Origin: Aquisphaera insulae
Lineage (GTDB): Bacteria; Planctomycetota; Planctomycetia; Isosphaerales; Isosphaeraceae
Direction of reading: 5' to 3'
DNA: 64,000 bases
NCBI RefSeq assembly: GCF_011064615.1
Contig: NZ_JAALJH010000009.1
Coordinates: 106,048-170,047, forward strand
The first letter of the stretch is position 1. Every line of letters begins with the position of its first letter. Below, one piece after another: positions 55,611-64,000 of the stretch. Made by a program: the position numbers and the translations under genes. Below the pieces are notes generated by a model. The model saw only the letters and a program-made list of their open reading frames with translations, had not been told where the DNA came from and ran no database searches.

Positions 55611-56993
55611 ATGATGCTCGGCAGACTGGTCCTCCCCGAAATCAAGGAACTCCTCGCCGAGGGAGAGGAGCGGACGGTCCGGGAGGTGGTCAACGGCTGG
55701 CACCCGGCCGAGCTCGGCACCGTCGTCGAGCAGCTCGAGCCGGCCGAGCAGGTCCACATGCTGCGGCTCCTGGAGCCCGGCCTGGCCGCCGACACGTTCG
55801 CCTACCTGGACCGCGACACCCAGATCGCGGTCCTCGAATCGGTCTCCCGCGCCGAGGCGGCCTGGATCCTCAACACGATGCCCGCGGACGACCGCACCGC
55901 CTTCCTCGAGGACCTGCCCGCCGAGCAGTCCGAGCGCTGGATCGGCCTGCTGGATCCCGTCGAGCGCCAGGTGGCACGGTCGCTCCTGACCTACGAGGAG
56001 GACAGCGTCGGCCGATTGATGACGCCCGATTACCTCGCCGTCAGCAAGGAATGGACGATCGCCCACGTCCTCGACTTCGTCCGGGCCCATGGGCGGGACA
56101 GCGAGACCCTCAACGTGATCTACGTGGTGGACTCGGGACATCACCTGATCGACGACCTGCGGATCCGCGAGATCCTGCTCGCGCCGGTGCAGGCGGTCGT
56201 CTCCGAGATCTGCGACCAGAAGTACGTCAGCCTGAAGGCGACCGAGGATCGCAAGAACGCGGTGGATGTCTTCCGGAAGTACGACCGCACCGCGCTGCCG
56301 GTCACGGATGCCCACGGGCGGCTCGTCGGCATCGTCACGCTCGACGACGTGCTCGACGTGGCCGAAGAGGAGGCCACCCGCGAGATCCAGCAGTTCGGCG
56401 GCCTCGAGGCCCTCGATGAGCCGTACATGAGCACCCCGCTGCCGCAGATGATCCGCAAGCGGGCGACCTGGCTCGTCATCCTCTTCGTCGGCGAGATGCT
56501 CACCGCGACGGCCATGGGCTTCTTCGAGGCGGAGATCTCCAAGGCCGTGGTGCTGGCCCTGTTCGTCCCGCTGATCATCTCGAGCGGCGGCAACTCCGGC
56601 TCCCAGGCGGCCACGCTGATCATCCGCGCCCTGGCGCTGGGCGAGGTCCGCCTCCGCGACTGGTTCCTGGTCGTCCGCCGCGAGCTCCTCTCGGGCCTGA
56701 TGCTCGGCCTGATCCTGGGGACGATCGGCTTCCTCCGCATCGCCCTCTGGAGCGCCTTCTCGACCATCTACGGCGAGCACTGGCTGCTCGTCGGCCTGAC
56801 GGTCGCCTGCTCCCTGCTTGGCATCGTCCTCTGGGGGACGATCACCGGATCCATGCTCCCGTTCCTCCTCAAGCGACTGGGCCTGGACCCGGCCACGTCC
56901 TCCGCGCCGTTCGTCGCCACGCTCGTGGACGTGACCGGGCTGGTCATCTACTTCAGCGTTGCCATGGTCATCCTCCACGGGACGCTGCTCTGA
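55611..56993 (+). CDS. mgtE: Magnesium transporter MgtE
   Basis: The 460-residue transporter has an MgtE N-terminal helical domain (about 15-120), two CBS domains (about 125-245: SVGRLMTPDYLAVSKEWTI, then GRLVGIVTLDDVLDVAEEEA) and a C-terminal five-helix membrane domain with the conserved PLIISSGGNSGSQAATLIIRALALGE pore segment (split). It imports Mg2+, with Mg2+ sensing by the CBS domains. I chose ATG 55611 because a strong GGAGGT lies about ten bases upstream; ATG 55590 has none. No M-box riboswitch was recognised. Confidence 0.92.
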   Translation: MMLGRLVLPEIKELLAEGEERTVREVVNGWHPAELGTVVEQLEPAEQVHMLRLLEPGLAADTFAYLDRDTQIAVLESVSRAEAAWILNTMPADDRTAFLEDLPAEQSERWIGLLDPVERQVARSLLTYEEDSVGRLMTPDYLAVSKEWTIAHVLDFVRAHGRDSETLNVIYVVDSGHHLIDDLRIREILLAPVQAVVSEICDQKYVSLKATEDRKNAVDVFRKYDRTALPVTDAHGRLVGIVTLDDVLDVAEEEATREIQQFGGLEALDEPYMSTPLPQMIRKRATWLVILFVGEMLTATAMGFFEAEISKAVVLALFVPLIISSGGNSGSQAATLIIRALALGEVRLRDWFLVVRRELLSGLMLGLILGTIGFLRIALWSAFSTIYGEHWLLVGLTVACSLLGIVLWGTITGSMLPFLLKRLGLDPATSSAPFVATLVDVTGLVIYFSVAMVILHGTLL

Positions 56994-57117
56994 GAGCTCG
57001 CCCGGATGTCATCCGGTGAACCCGCCCCGACCTTTGGCTTTGCCTTAACGGGTGTGGCGCGCTAGACTCGGCCTGACACGTCTCGGAACTCGATCCGGTA
57101 CCCCGAGGAGAGTCATC

Positions 57118-59004
57118 ATGAGGGTCCAGGGCCGTCGGGGGATTACGCTCGTCGAGGCGCTCGTCCTCGTCTCGATCGCCGGGGTGGGCGTGCTGCTCCT
57201 GATCCCGGCCGTCCAAACCGCGAGGGCCGCGGCCCGGCGGGCCTCTTGCATCCTCAACCTGCAGATGATCGGGCTGGCGCTGCACAATTACACGTCCGCG
57301 AACGATGCCCTGCCGCCCAGCGACGTCCGCGGGCCGGGCAGGGCCAACGGGACCGGCTTCCTCGTCCGGATCCTGCCCTACATGGAGATGGCCCCGATCT
57401 ACAACGGCTTCAACTTCGTCCTGGAGCCGTGGGACCTCTCCAACGCGACCACGACGGAGACTCGACTGGACGCCTTCATCTGCCCCGACAATCCACGGAC
57501 CCGCAACGTCTCGGCGGCCGAGTTGCACCTCGACGGCCTGGCGAGCAAGACCGCCTTCGGCCCGGCTCATTATGCGGCCAACTGGGGCGGCGGGCGGGAT
57601 CGCTGGGGGCGCGACTTCGCCGCGGGGAAGGGGACCTATCTCGGTGTCATGATGACGATCCTGACGCCCGACGGCGAGGTGAAGGCCCCCGACGGCAAGC
57701 CCCGCGCCCGGAGCGTCTCCCTGCGCGACATCGTCGACGGCGCGGCGAACACCCTCGCGGTGGCGGAGAAGGAGGAAAGCCTCGGCTGGGCGGTCGGGGG
57801 ATTCGCCGCCAGCGAGTTCGACGTCGACACGAAGCCCAAGAACGACGACGACAGCACGCTCGCCCGGCGGGTCTACACCGGCTCGCCTCATCGCGCCGGC
57901 ATCTACGCCGCGATGTGCGACGGCTCGGTCCGACTCGTCGACGCGAGGATGGATCGCGCGCTCTGGTATGCCCTGATGACGAGGGCCGGGGGCGAGGCCG
58001 TGGCGGCGAAGCCCGCCGGCCTCTCCGAGACGCTCAGCGTCAGCCGGGATCAGTCGGCCGAGTCGCGAGACCGGCCGCGGCTCGCCGCGGAATCCGCCGA
58101 GAAGCTTGTGAAGCGACTGATCGAAAAGCCGATCGGCGACACCGCGGCCGTCAATGGCAGCAGCGTGAGCATCCGGGTGGTGGACCTCCAGACCGGCGAC
58201 GCCGCCCGGATCGTCGCGCCGCTCTCCCCCGAACGGAATGCCTGCCGATTCCCCGCCTGGTCGACCGACGGCCGCCATATCTACTTCTGCGTCTCGCGGG
58301 GCGACCATCGCGAGGTCGCCGAGATCTGCGATCTCGAATGGACCGGAGACGGAGTGCGGCTCCGAGAGCTGGGGCCCGGGTTGGCCCCGTCGCCGTCCCC
58401 CGCCGGCGATCGCATCCTGTTCCACCTCCAGCGCGAGTCCCCCGAGCCGGCCGGCGTCTGGATCATGACCTCGGACGGACTGGGGCGGAGGCGCCTCGGG
58501 GGCGAGGGGAGGCCGCGATGGTCGCCGGACGGCCGTCAGTTCCTGATCTGCCGGCAGGAGGACTCGACCGTCACCCTCATCGACGAGCGTCCCGATCGCT
58601 CGAGCGGGGAGATCGGGCTCAAGGATCGAACGATCTTCTCGCAGCCGAGCTGGGCCGGCGAAGAGACGATCGTGGCCGCGCTCGGGGATGCTTCCGGGTC
58701 CGTTGCGGACTGCATCGCCCTGGTCTCCGTCCCGGCATCGGACCGGGCGGCCGTCTCGAAGGTCCTCTGGAAGAAGGGAGAGGGCCTGGACGCGGTCCCC
58801 TGGTCCCCCGTCTTCGACCCGGGATCGGGGCGTTGCGTGTTCATCGCGAGCGAGGGCCGCGGCGGGTCGCTTTACCTGATCGATCCCGCCAAGCCGCAGC
58901 CGCAGGCGCCGGTGCGGCTTGAGAAGGCCGGCAACGTGATGGTGGGGATGACCCCGTCCCTGTCCGCGGACGGCCGATTCGTCATCTACGCCAATCAGGA
59001 TTAG
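57118..59004 (+). CDS. DUF1559 pseudopilin-type protein fused to TolB-like beta-propeller
   Basis: The 628-residue protein begins with a type IV prepilin-like sequence, GRRGITLVEALVLVSIAG (cleavage after Gly, hydrophobic helix), followed by the DUF1559 domain (about 30-320: YTSANDALPPSDVRG, SLRDIVDGAANTLAVAEK, YTGSPHRAGIYAAMCDGSVR). From about residue 355 it has WD40/TolB-like blades: SPERNACRFPAWSTDGRHIYF, GRPRWSPDGRQFLICRQ, and a final SADGRFVIYANQD. DUF1559 proteins are very abundant in planctomycetes. The fused propeller is less usual. ATG 57118 has GAGGAG eight bases upstream. Confidence 0.85.
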   Translation: MRVQGRRGITLVEALVLVSIAGVGVLLLIPAVQTARAAARRASCILNLQMIGLALHNYTSANDALPPSDVRGPGRANGTGFLVRILPYMEMAPIYNGFNFVLEPWDLSNATTTETRLDAFICPDNPRTRNVSAAELHLDGLASKTAFGPAHYAANWGGGRDRWGRDFAAGKGTYLGVMMTILTPDGEVKAPDGKPRARSVSLRDIVDGAANTLAVAEKEESLGWAVGGFAASEFDVDTKPKNDDDSTLARRVYTGSPHRAGIYAAMCDGSVRLVDARMDRALWYALMTRAGGEAVAAKPAGLSETLSVSRDQSAESRDRPRLAAESAEKLVKRLIEKPIGDTAAVNGSSVSIRVVDLQTGDAARIVAPLSPERNACRFPAWSTDGRHIYFCVSRGDHREVAEICDLEWTGDGVRLRELGPGLAPSPSPAGDRILFHLQRESPEPAGVWIMTSDGLGRRRLGGEGRPRWSPDGRQFLICRQEDSTVTLIDERPDRSSGEIGLKDRTIFSQPSWAGEETIVAALGDASGSVADCIALVSVPASDRAAVSKVLWKKGEGLDAVPWSPVFDPGSGRCVFIASEGRGGSLYLIDPAKPQPQAPVRLEKAGNVMVGMTPSLSADGRFVIYANQD

Positions 59005-59322
59005 CGTGGCCGTCGAAATGCTGCAATTGCAGCAAAAAGCACTGGAGACCGGTCCCGGCGCGAGTTACGATGGGGGCTGCTCGATCGGGAATGGCCACGA
59101 GGCATCGGCCATCGACGTGGCCGCGGCGGCCCATGCCAGGCAATGGCACTCGGACAGGGGTCCCTCATCATCGGTCGTGCCCGGTCGGAATTTGACGACG
59201 GCGAGCCGTCGGTCCTTGGAGACGGGAGTCGCGGGGACGCGGGGGTCGAAGACGCCCCCCTCGAGATCTGTCCCGCCACATGTGCCTCGGCTCAGATCGA
59301 TTGACGTCGAGGGAGGAAGTCG
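59005..59322. other. Intergenic region before pckG
   Basis: This is about 320 bases without a gene. It contains a perfect 14-base palindrome at 59020-59033 (GCTGCAATTGCAGC). No promoter or terminator was identified with confidence. Confidence 0.4.
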
Positions 59323-61197
59323 ATGTTAACCAGCACAACACCCATGGCCTCTGGGATCTTGCCCAGCGTGAGCATGGAGCGCCCCCAGCTCCGCCCCTGG
59401 GTCGATCAGATGGCCGAACTTTGCAAGCCGGACGAGGTCGTCTGGTGTGACGGGTCCCAGGAGGAATACGACCGGCTCTGCGAGCTCCTGGTCCAGCAAG
59501 GGACCTTCCGCCGCCTCAACCCGGAGAAGCGGCCCAACAGCTACCTGGCCTGGTCCGACCCGTCGGACGTCGCTCGGGTCGAGGACCGGACGTTCGTCTG
59601 CTGCAAGCGGCAGACCGACGCCGGGCCGACGAACAACTGGGTCGACCCGATCTCGATGAAGCAGACGTTGCTCGAGCTTTTCGACGGCTGCATGCGCGGC
59701 CGGACGATGTACGTCGTCCCGTTCAGCATGGGGCCGATCGGCTCGCCGATCTCGCACATCGGGGTGCAGCTCACCGACTCACCCTACGTGGTGGTCTCCA
59801 TGCGGATCATGACGCGGATGGGCTCCGCCGCGCTCGACGCCCTGGGGGACGGCTTCTTCGTGCCGTGCGTCCATTCCGTGGGCAAGCCGCTCTCCCCGGG
59901 GGAGGCGGACGTCGCCTGGCCTTGCAACCCCGGCGAGAAGTACATCGTCCACTTCCCGGAGGAGCGCGCCATCTGGTCCTTCGGCAGCGGCTATGGCGGC
60001 AATGCGCTGCTGGGCAAGAAGTGCTTCGCCTTGCGGATCGCCTCCTGCATGGCCAGGGACGAGGGCTGGCTGGCCGAGCACATGCTCATCCTGGGCGTCG
60101 AATCCCCCCAGGAGCAGAAGGCTTACGTCGCCGCGGCCTTCCCGAGCGCCTGCGGCAAGACGAACTTCGCGATGATGGTCCCGCCGGATCGCTACGAGGG
60201 CTGCAAGGTCACCACGGTCGGGGACGACATCGCCTGGATCAAGATCGGCAAGCACGGCCAGTTGTACGCGATCAACCCGGAGTTCGGCTTCTTCGGCGTG
60301 GCGCCGGGCACCTCCTACGACTCGAACCCGAACGCGATGGAGACGATCCGCGCCAACACCATCTTCACGAACGTCGCCCTGACGCCGGACGGCGACGTCT
60401 GGTGGGAGGGGATGACGAAGGAGCCTCCGCCGCAGCTCATCGACTGGACCGGCCAGCAGTGGACCCCCGATAGCGGTCGCAAGGCCGCCCACCCCAACGC
60501 GCGATTCACGGCCCCCCTCTCGCAGTGCCCGACCCTCGATCCGGAATGGGAGAATCCGGAAGGCGTGCCGATTTCGGGCTTCATCTTCGGCGGCCGCCGA
60601 TCCACGATCGTCCCGCTGGTCTTCCAGTCCTTCAACTGGAGCCATGGGGTCTTCCTGGCGGCGAGCATGGGTTCGGAGACCACCGCCGCGGCCGCCGGCA
60701 GTGTCGGCACGGTCCGCCGGGACCCGATGGCCATGCTCCCGTTCTGCGGATATCACATGGCGGACTACTTCAGCCACTGGCTGGACATCGGACGCCAGCT
60801 CCCGAATCCGCCCCGGATCTTTCGGGTCAACTGGTTCCGGAAGGGGCCCGACGGCCGCTTTCTTTGGCCAGGATTCCGCGATAACATGCGGGTACTGAAG
60901 TGGATCGTCGAGCGCTGCCACGGCCATGGCTACGGCGTCGAGAGCCCGCTCGGCTGGATGCCGCGGATGGAGGACTTCGACCTCGCCGGCCTCGAGAACT
61001 TCAGCGGCGAGGACTACGCCAGGCTGATGGAGATCGACCGGGATTCCTGGCTCCGCGAGGCGGTCGCCGTGGAGGAGCTCGAATTCAACCTCTATGGGAA
61101 GCTCCCGAAGGAGTTCCTGCTCCACCGCGAGCTGCTGATCTCGCGGCTCTGGCATTCGCCGGGATCGTGGAAGCTCTATCCCCAATTGCCGGTGTAA
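59323..61197 (+). CDS. pckG: Phosphoenolpyruvate carboxykinase (GTP)
   Basis: The 624-residue gluconeogenic enzyme converts oxaloacetate plus GTP to PEP. It shows the GTP-type PEPCK signature [13 protein letters not shown] (P-loop and catalytic Cys), [33 protein letters not shown] (divided), FIFGGRRS and [16 protein letters not shown]. Length is normal. The start ATG has GGAGG six bases upstream. It stands alone between the DUF1559 fusion and tRNA-Phe. Confidence 0.96.
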   Translation: MLTSTTPMASGILPSVSMERPQLRPWVDQMAELCKPDEVVWCDGSQEEYDRLCELLVQQGTFRRLNPEKRPNSYLAWSDPSDVARVEDRTFVCCKRQTDAGPTNNWVDPISMKQTLLELFDGCMRGRTMYVVPFSMGPIGSPISHIGVQLTDSPYVVVSMRIMTRMGSAALDALGDGFFVPCVHSVGKPLSPGEADVAWPCNPGEKYIVHFPEERAIWSFGSGYGGNALLGKKCFALRIASCMARDEGWLAEHMLILGVESPQEQKAYVAAAFPSACGKTNFAMMVPPDRYEGCKVTTVGDDIAWIKIGKHGQLYAINPEFGFFGVAPGTSYDSNPNAMETIRANTIFTNVALTPDGDVWWEGMTKEPPPQLIDWTGQQWTPDSGRKAAHPNARFTAPLSQCPTLDPEWENPEGVPISGFIFGGRRSTIVPLVFQSFNWSHGVFLAASMGSETTAAAAGSVGTVRRDPMAMLPFCGYHMADYFSHWLDIGRQLPNPPRIFRVNWFRKGPDGRFLWPGFRDNMRVLKWIVERCHGHGYGVESPLGWMPRMEDFDLAGLENFSGEDYARLMEIDRDSWLREAVAVEELEFNLYGKLPKEFLLHRELLISRLWHSPGSWKLYPQLPV

Positions 61198-61302
61198 CCG
61201 ATTCGGTCCCTCTGCGATTCCACGATGGGAGGAAGGGGATCGCGGAGGGCACCGTCGCAGAACCGACTGTGATGCCCCGCTTTCGGGATCGGGGAGGGGA
61301 AT

Positions 61303-61374
61303 GGGCAGAGTGAGAGTTGAACTCACGACACCAGGATTTTCAGTCCTGTGCTCTACCAACTGAGCTATCTGCCC
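61303..61374 (-). tRNA. tRNA-Phe (anticodon GAA)
   Basis: A 72-base cloverleaf is read leftward. Acceptor stem GGGCAGA pairs with TCTGCCC. The anticodon loop CTGAAAA, between CAGGA and TCCTG, gives GAA for phenylalanine codons. The T loop is TTCAACT. No CCA is encoded. A near-consensus promoter lies upstream at 61396-61424. Confidence 0.95.
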
Positions 61375-61395
61375 GAAGTTTCATGAACGCATGCC

Positions 61396-61424
61396 AGGAT
61401 AAGGTCGGTGACCCGGTCTGTCAA
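61396..61424 (-). promoter_or_regulatory. Promoter of tRNA-Phe
   Basis: On the minus strand TTGACA (61419-61424) is followed after 17 bases by TATCCT (61396-61401), about 21 bases from the tRNA 5' end. The -35 and its flanking GACCG match the tRNA-Pro promoter of this window. Confidence 0.7.
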
Positions 61425-61634
61425 CCACCTCGTTGGTCGCCATCGACCGGGCTGCGACGGCTGAGGTCCCTCGCGGATCAACTCCTTGGCCTCATGTCGC
61501 GTCTCATGTCATGAAGAGACAGCCACTTACAACAAACCACCGGCCGAGAGTTCTCACTCTCCGCGGCGGTGTCTTAATTTGAGGAGGAAGCTCGAGGTTC
61601 GTCGAGGTCGTCGCATTTCGAAGGTAGGGACGCA

Positions 61635-62438
61635 ATGGCTCAGCCCTCGCACGAGCACCCTTCGGTTCCGGGCACAGCAATGGGACCCTCGCAGCCCCCG
61701 CGGCCCAGCCATTTTCCGCTGGTCAGGCTGCTGCAGCTCATCGTCCTCCTGCAATCCGAGAGATGTCCGAATGCAAGGAGGATGGCGGAGATCTGCGAGG
61801 TCAGTCGGCGGACCATCTATCGCGATCTGGCCATGCTCGACGAGGCCGGCATCCAGGTCCTCTATCGACCCGATCGGCAGGGATACCAGCTCGCCCGCAG
61901 CATGCTCCTGACCTCGCCTCGAATCGAGGAGCACGAGGCGATCGCGCTGCTGGTCCTCACACGCAACTGGAACGCTCATGAGGACCTCGGGCTGTCTCGC
62001 GCGGCCGGATCGGCCGTCGACAAGCTGCTCCAGGCACTCCCCGACTCCATGCGCAAGAACCTCCTGGCCCTCGCGGAAGTTGTCGGCGACTCTCCGTCAC
62101 CCGACGCGACGAAGGCCGAGCCGACCGGCATCCACTCCCTCGTGCTCAAATCCCTGGCGTCGCGACAGCAGGTCCGCGTCTGGGTTCGCGACCGAGAGGG
62201 TGAACCCGCCGAGTCCACCAAGATCGCCGTCTACCGACTCTCGAGGATCGATGGCCAGTGGTGCCTCATCGGACGTTCAAGCCGTGACTGCAGCGTCTGC
62301 CTGATTCCCCTGCACAGGGTGGAGCGTGCGGAGAGCACCGCCGACGCCTATACGATCCCGCCTCGATTCAATCTCGAACGATTCCTCTTGCAGCACAGAT
62401 CGCCCGCCGAGGCTCTGAATCCGGCCCAGGTGGGTTGA
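61635..62438 (+). CDS. WYL-domain transcriptional regulator
   Basis: The 267-residue protein has an N-terminal HTH_11/DeoR-like winged helix-turn-helix (about 28-82: RRMAEICEVSRRTIYRDLAML, then RPDRQGYQLA) and a WYL-type effector domain (about 160-245: VYRLSRIDGQWCLIGRSSRDC). WYL regulators sense nucleotides or nucleic acids and control diverse operons. Residues 1-25 are Pro/Ser-rich. The target is unknown; the next gene on the strand is csrA, about 480 bases away. Confidence 0.85.
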   Translation: MAQPSHEHPSVPGTAMGPSQPPRPSHFPLVRLLQLIVLLQSERCPNARRMAEICEVSRRTIYRDLAMLDEAGIQVLYRPDRQGYQLARSMLLTSPRIEEHEAIALLVLTRNWNAHEDLGLSRAAGSAVDKLLQALPDSMRKNLLALAEVVGDSPSPDATKAEPTGIHSLVLKSLASRQQVRVWVRDREGEPAESTKIAVYRLSRIDGQWCLIGRSSRDCSVCLIPLHRVERAESTADAYTIPPRFNLERFLLQHRSPAEALNPAQVG

Positions 62439-62571
62439 ACGAGAAGAGCGGAAGTAACCCCATACCCCAAATCGGGTTATACTCCATGCGGTTGAAACCG
62501 AGCCGACGCCCAACATGCTTGCACCATCGCAGAGGAGCCATCGATTCATCGAGAAATGCTGGCCATTGCCG

Positions 62572-62600
62572 TTGACAGCGCGCGCGCCGTTCGTTATGGT
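62572..62600 (+). promoter_or_regulatory. Promoter with long leader ahead of csrA
   Basis: TTGACA (62572-62577) is followed after 17 bases by TATGGT (62595-62600). Transcription would begin near 62607, leaving an untranslated leader of about 317 bases before csrA. No clear intrinsic terminator separates them, so this may be the csrA promoter or a small RNA promoter. Confidence 0.6.
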
Positions 62601-62867
62601 CTGCGGTTGACTCACTGGATCATGAGATCCCGGCGGGTCGCGGCCAATCCGACTCGCGCCGTGAGAGACGCAGCGGTTCGGGTCCCATTGCCGCCGATTT
62701 CGAGCGCACCGGCAGGAATTCGAGAGGGATGCGGTTCCCTGGCCTTCGGCGTCACCCCTTCAACCAGGCGTTCCGCTCGATCGGAATCTGGCTCGCTTGA
62801 CCCGGGACTCTGGTCTCTCTCCCTCCCCCATTTCTCCCGGTTTCAACGCTCCGCTCGCCGTCAATCA

Positions 62868-62917
62868 GCACAGGATGTGCCTCGTCAGGAGTTCGTTGGC
62901 GGATCATTCAAGGAGGA
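62868..62917 (+). promoter_or_regulatory. Putative CsrA-binding sites in the csrA leader
   Basis: GCACA-GGA-TGTGC (62868-62880) is a perfect hairpin with GGA in the loop. It closely matches the CsrA consensus (ACARGGAUGU with the GGA in a loop). Four more GGA triplets follow: 62888-62890, 62901-62903, 62912-62914 and 62915-62917. The last two lie in the ribosome-binding site AAGGAGG. This is the standard layout for CsrA autorepression. Confidence 0.6.
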
Positions 62918-62923
62918 TGCACC

Positions 62924-63148
62924 ATGCTGGTCCTGAGCCGTAAGGTGGACGCCCAGATCGTGATCGGAGATCACATTCGCCTGACCATCGTATCCATCCG
63001 TGGGAACAGGGTTCGGCTAGGAGTGGAGGCGCCCACCGCTGTCTCCGTATTCCGCCATGAGCTTGTTCCCGAATCGGTGGAGGCGGAGATCCTCGTGACC
63101 GACCAGGCGGCGCCTCAATCCGTTCCCGCTTCAACTTGCCCATTGTGA
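62924..63148 (+). CDS. csrA: Carbon storage regulator CsrA
   Basis: The 74-residue RNA-binding dimer represses or activates translation by binding GGA motifs. It has the CsrA pattern MLVLSRKVDAQIVIGDHIRLTIVSI (core strands and RNA-contact Arg), followed by GNRVRLGVEAPTAVSVFRHEL with the second RNA-binding Arg. A short C-terminal tail follows. The ATG has GGAGG seven bases upstream. Its leader carries potential CsrA sites, suggesting autoregulation. No flagellar or FliW gene is nearby. Confidence 0.93.
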   Translation: MLVLSRKVDAQIVIGDHIRLTIVSIRGNRVRLGVEAPTAVSVFRHELVPESVEAEILVTDQAAPQSVPASTCPL

Positions 63149-63293
63149 CCGACGTCATGGAGTCACCCTGAACAGCAACGGGGCCAGGCTAGACATCCGA
63201 GGTTACGACCTGGTCGCCCCGAGCAGAATCCATCACCACGCCGACTCCCCTGATAAGCCATCCGATCCTTGTGACGACGAGATCAACCTACTC

Positions 63294-63503
63294 ATGATTT
63301 CTACATCGATTCCGCAGATTGAGAGGGCGGCTCGAGTGGTCGTCGAGGATCAGTCGGACCGGCTCGAGGCGCGGCTCTGGGATCGTGCTCGATTCAATCT
63401 GATGTTGCTCTACGGCGGCCGTCGTGGCACCAGCATCGGTGCCACGAGCGGCACCGCCGCCGTCGGTCCCAGCTCCTTCACCGTGGCCGATCCGAAGTTC
63501 TGA
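63294..63503 (+). CDS. Possible small hypothetical protein
   Basis: A 69-residue frame starts at ATG 63294. It has plausible codon use for the first 40 residues (ERAARVVVEDQSDRLEARLW, then RARFNLMLLYGG) and a Gly/Ser/Thr-rich tail. No ribosome-binding site stands out, and no family was recognised. It may be spurious, since an overlapping frame of similar length is open on the other strand. Confidence 0.3.
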   Translation: MISTSIPQIERAARVVVEDQSDRLEARLWDRARFNLMLLYGGRRGTSIGATSGTAAVGPSSFTVADPKF

Positions 63504-63601
63504 GGACGGCAACGATCCACCGTCCCGGCACTCCTATCTCGACCGGACCTCGCGAGCGCCCCGGCCCCTTGCCGTTCCTGACGTCCAATCTCCGACGAGG
63601 C

Positions 63602-64000
63602 TCACCCAGGGCCCGATCGGCAGGACAGGACCATCGAGGCCGGCTCAGGGGCCGTGCCATTCTCCACGTAGATCCACCGATTTCCCGTCTTGCCGACGAC
63701 GCGGCATGCGCCTGACTCGCGGAGGCAGTACGCAACACGCCGAGCGAAGTCGACGGGACGGTCGATCCTCTCAGACAGATCCAGCGTGGTGAATGGTTCC
63801 TTCCAGTCGGAAGTTGTAGGTAGGAGCGACCACAAATCGGACGGGCGCTCGATGGATGTGCGAGCCAGAATCCCCGTCAGCAGGCGATCCGCGATCGTGA
63901 AGCCCGGCCAGCGGCGTCTCGGGAGCCGTATTTCATCGATGTCGACCTCGAGGATCTCCAGCGTCAGGTTCGGGTGTGGCAACGTCCTGGCCATCCCCAC
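63602..64000 (-). CDS. Unrecognised protein, incomplete at right edge
   Basis: A leftward frame runs through the window edge and stops at 63602, so only the C-terminal 130 or so residues are visible. It is a compact basic protein with segments VDIDEIRLPRRRWPGFTIAD and RVAYCLRESGACRVVGKTG, followed by WIYVEN. The last part resembles a winged-helix. I recognise no family. The true start lies beyond the window, though a GTG at the edge could also serve. Confidence 0.5.
   Translation of the reverse strand: MGMARTLPHPNLTLEILEVDIDEIRLPRRRWPGFTIADRLLTGILARTSIERPSDLWSLLPTTSDWKEPFTTLDLSERIDRPVDFARRVAYCLRESGACRVVGKTGNRWIYVENGTAPEPASMVLSCRSGPG

Noticed and set aside
59020..59033. Palindrome GCTGCAATTGCAGC followed by AAAAA
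   Set aside because: The A run is on the wrong side for a rightward terminator, and for a leftward one the T run precedes the stem. It could be a protein-binding site, but there is no support.
63288..63512. Leftward frame opposite the small hypothetical gene near 63.3 kb
   Set aside because: It has no start signal, its translation is Gly/Ala/Thr-rich low complexity, and no family was recognised. The rightward frame is slightly more gene-like but also weak.

Overview
The window is a high-GC bacterial chromosome segment (about 66-68% GC by eye). It most likely comes from a planctomycete of the Isosphaeraceae type (Singulisphaera/Isosphaera/Aquisphaera-like). This is inferred from a DUF1559 pseudopilin-type protein, a secreted giant with an N-terminal LEPR-XLL-like motif, DUF6807/PmoA-family and DUF2961 proteins, an LptE-type lipoprotein (outer membrane with LPS export), and many secreted hydrolases. 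Most genes are chromosomal housekeeping genes. I see no prophage, insertion sequence, CRISPR array or integrase.

Layout: 0.1-1.2 kb holds tRNA-Pro and divergent pyrF. 1.3-5.9 kb holds a small membrane protein and a 1415-residue beta-helix/DUF11/Calx-beta surface protein. 6.2-14.9 kb is a leftward terminal-oxidase operon: cytochrome c lipoprotein, CtaC, CtaD (A2-type haem-copper oxidase), heme A synthase CtaA, heme O synthase CtaB, subunit III, subunit IV, and a Sco1-DUF420 fusion. It therefore encodes the enzyme, its haem A supply and its copper insertion factor together. 15.3-17.1 kb holds a CPBP protease and a metallophosphoesterase. 17.1-25.0 kb is the complete F-type ATP synthase operon, also leftward, in the classical order I/Z-B-E-F-H-A-G-D-C, with a clear sigma70-type promoter at about 25.2 kb.

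25.4-28.9 kb holds a candidate structured small RNA with its own promoter and strong terminator, a DUF4912 gene, a UVR-motif gene, and a 6S RNA followed by 5-formyl-THF cyclo-ligase (the usual ssrS-ygfA arrangement). 28.9-34.2 kb holds a DUF6807 protein, a glycine-rich RRM protein, a NifU-domain protein, HemW, a ParB-like protein and an RmlD-like reductase. 34.2-45.7 kb holds an amino-acid permease, an M28 peptidase, a DUF2961 glycosidase, a HEAT-repeat protein, and an ECF-type sigma factor followed by a 942-residue von Willebrand protein.

45.8-50.7 kb is a leftward recO-bamD-like-lptE-folP-proA cluster. 51-57 kb holds a rhomboid protein, a 1-kb non-coding block with nested long inverted repeats, an HPF/RaiA-like protein, a large secreted glycosidase-like protein and MgtE. 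57-64 kb holds a pseudopilin/beta-propeller fusion, GTP-type PEP carboxykinase, tRNA-Phe, a WYL regulator and csrA with a putative CsrA-binding hairpin in its leader. An incomplete gene runs off the right edge.

The most unusual observations are these: an L7/L12-C-terminal-like domain inserted between the first two membrane helices of cytochrome oxidase subunit III; the candidate small RNA at 25.5 kb; the GGA-loop hairpin upstream of csrA; and the nested inverted-repeat block at 51.7-52.0 kb. No complete new defence or biosynthetic system is visible.
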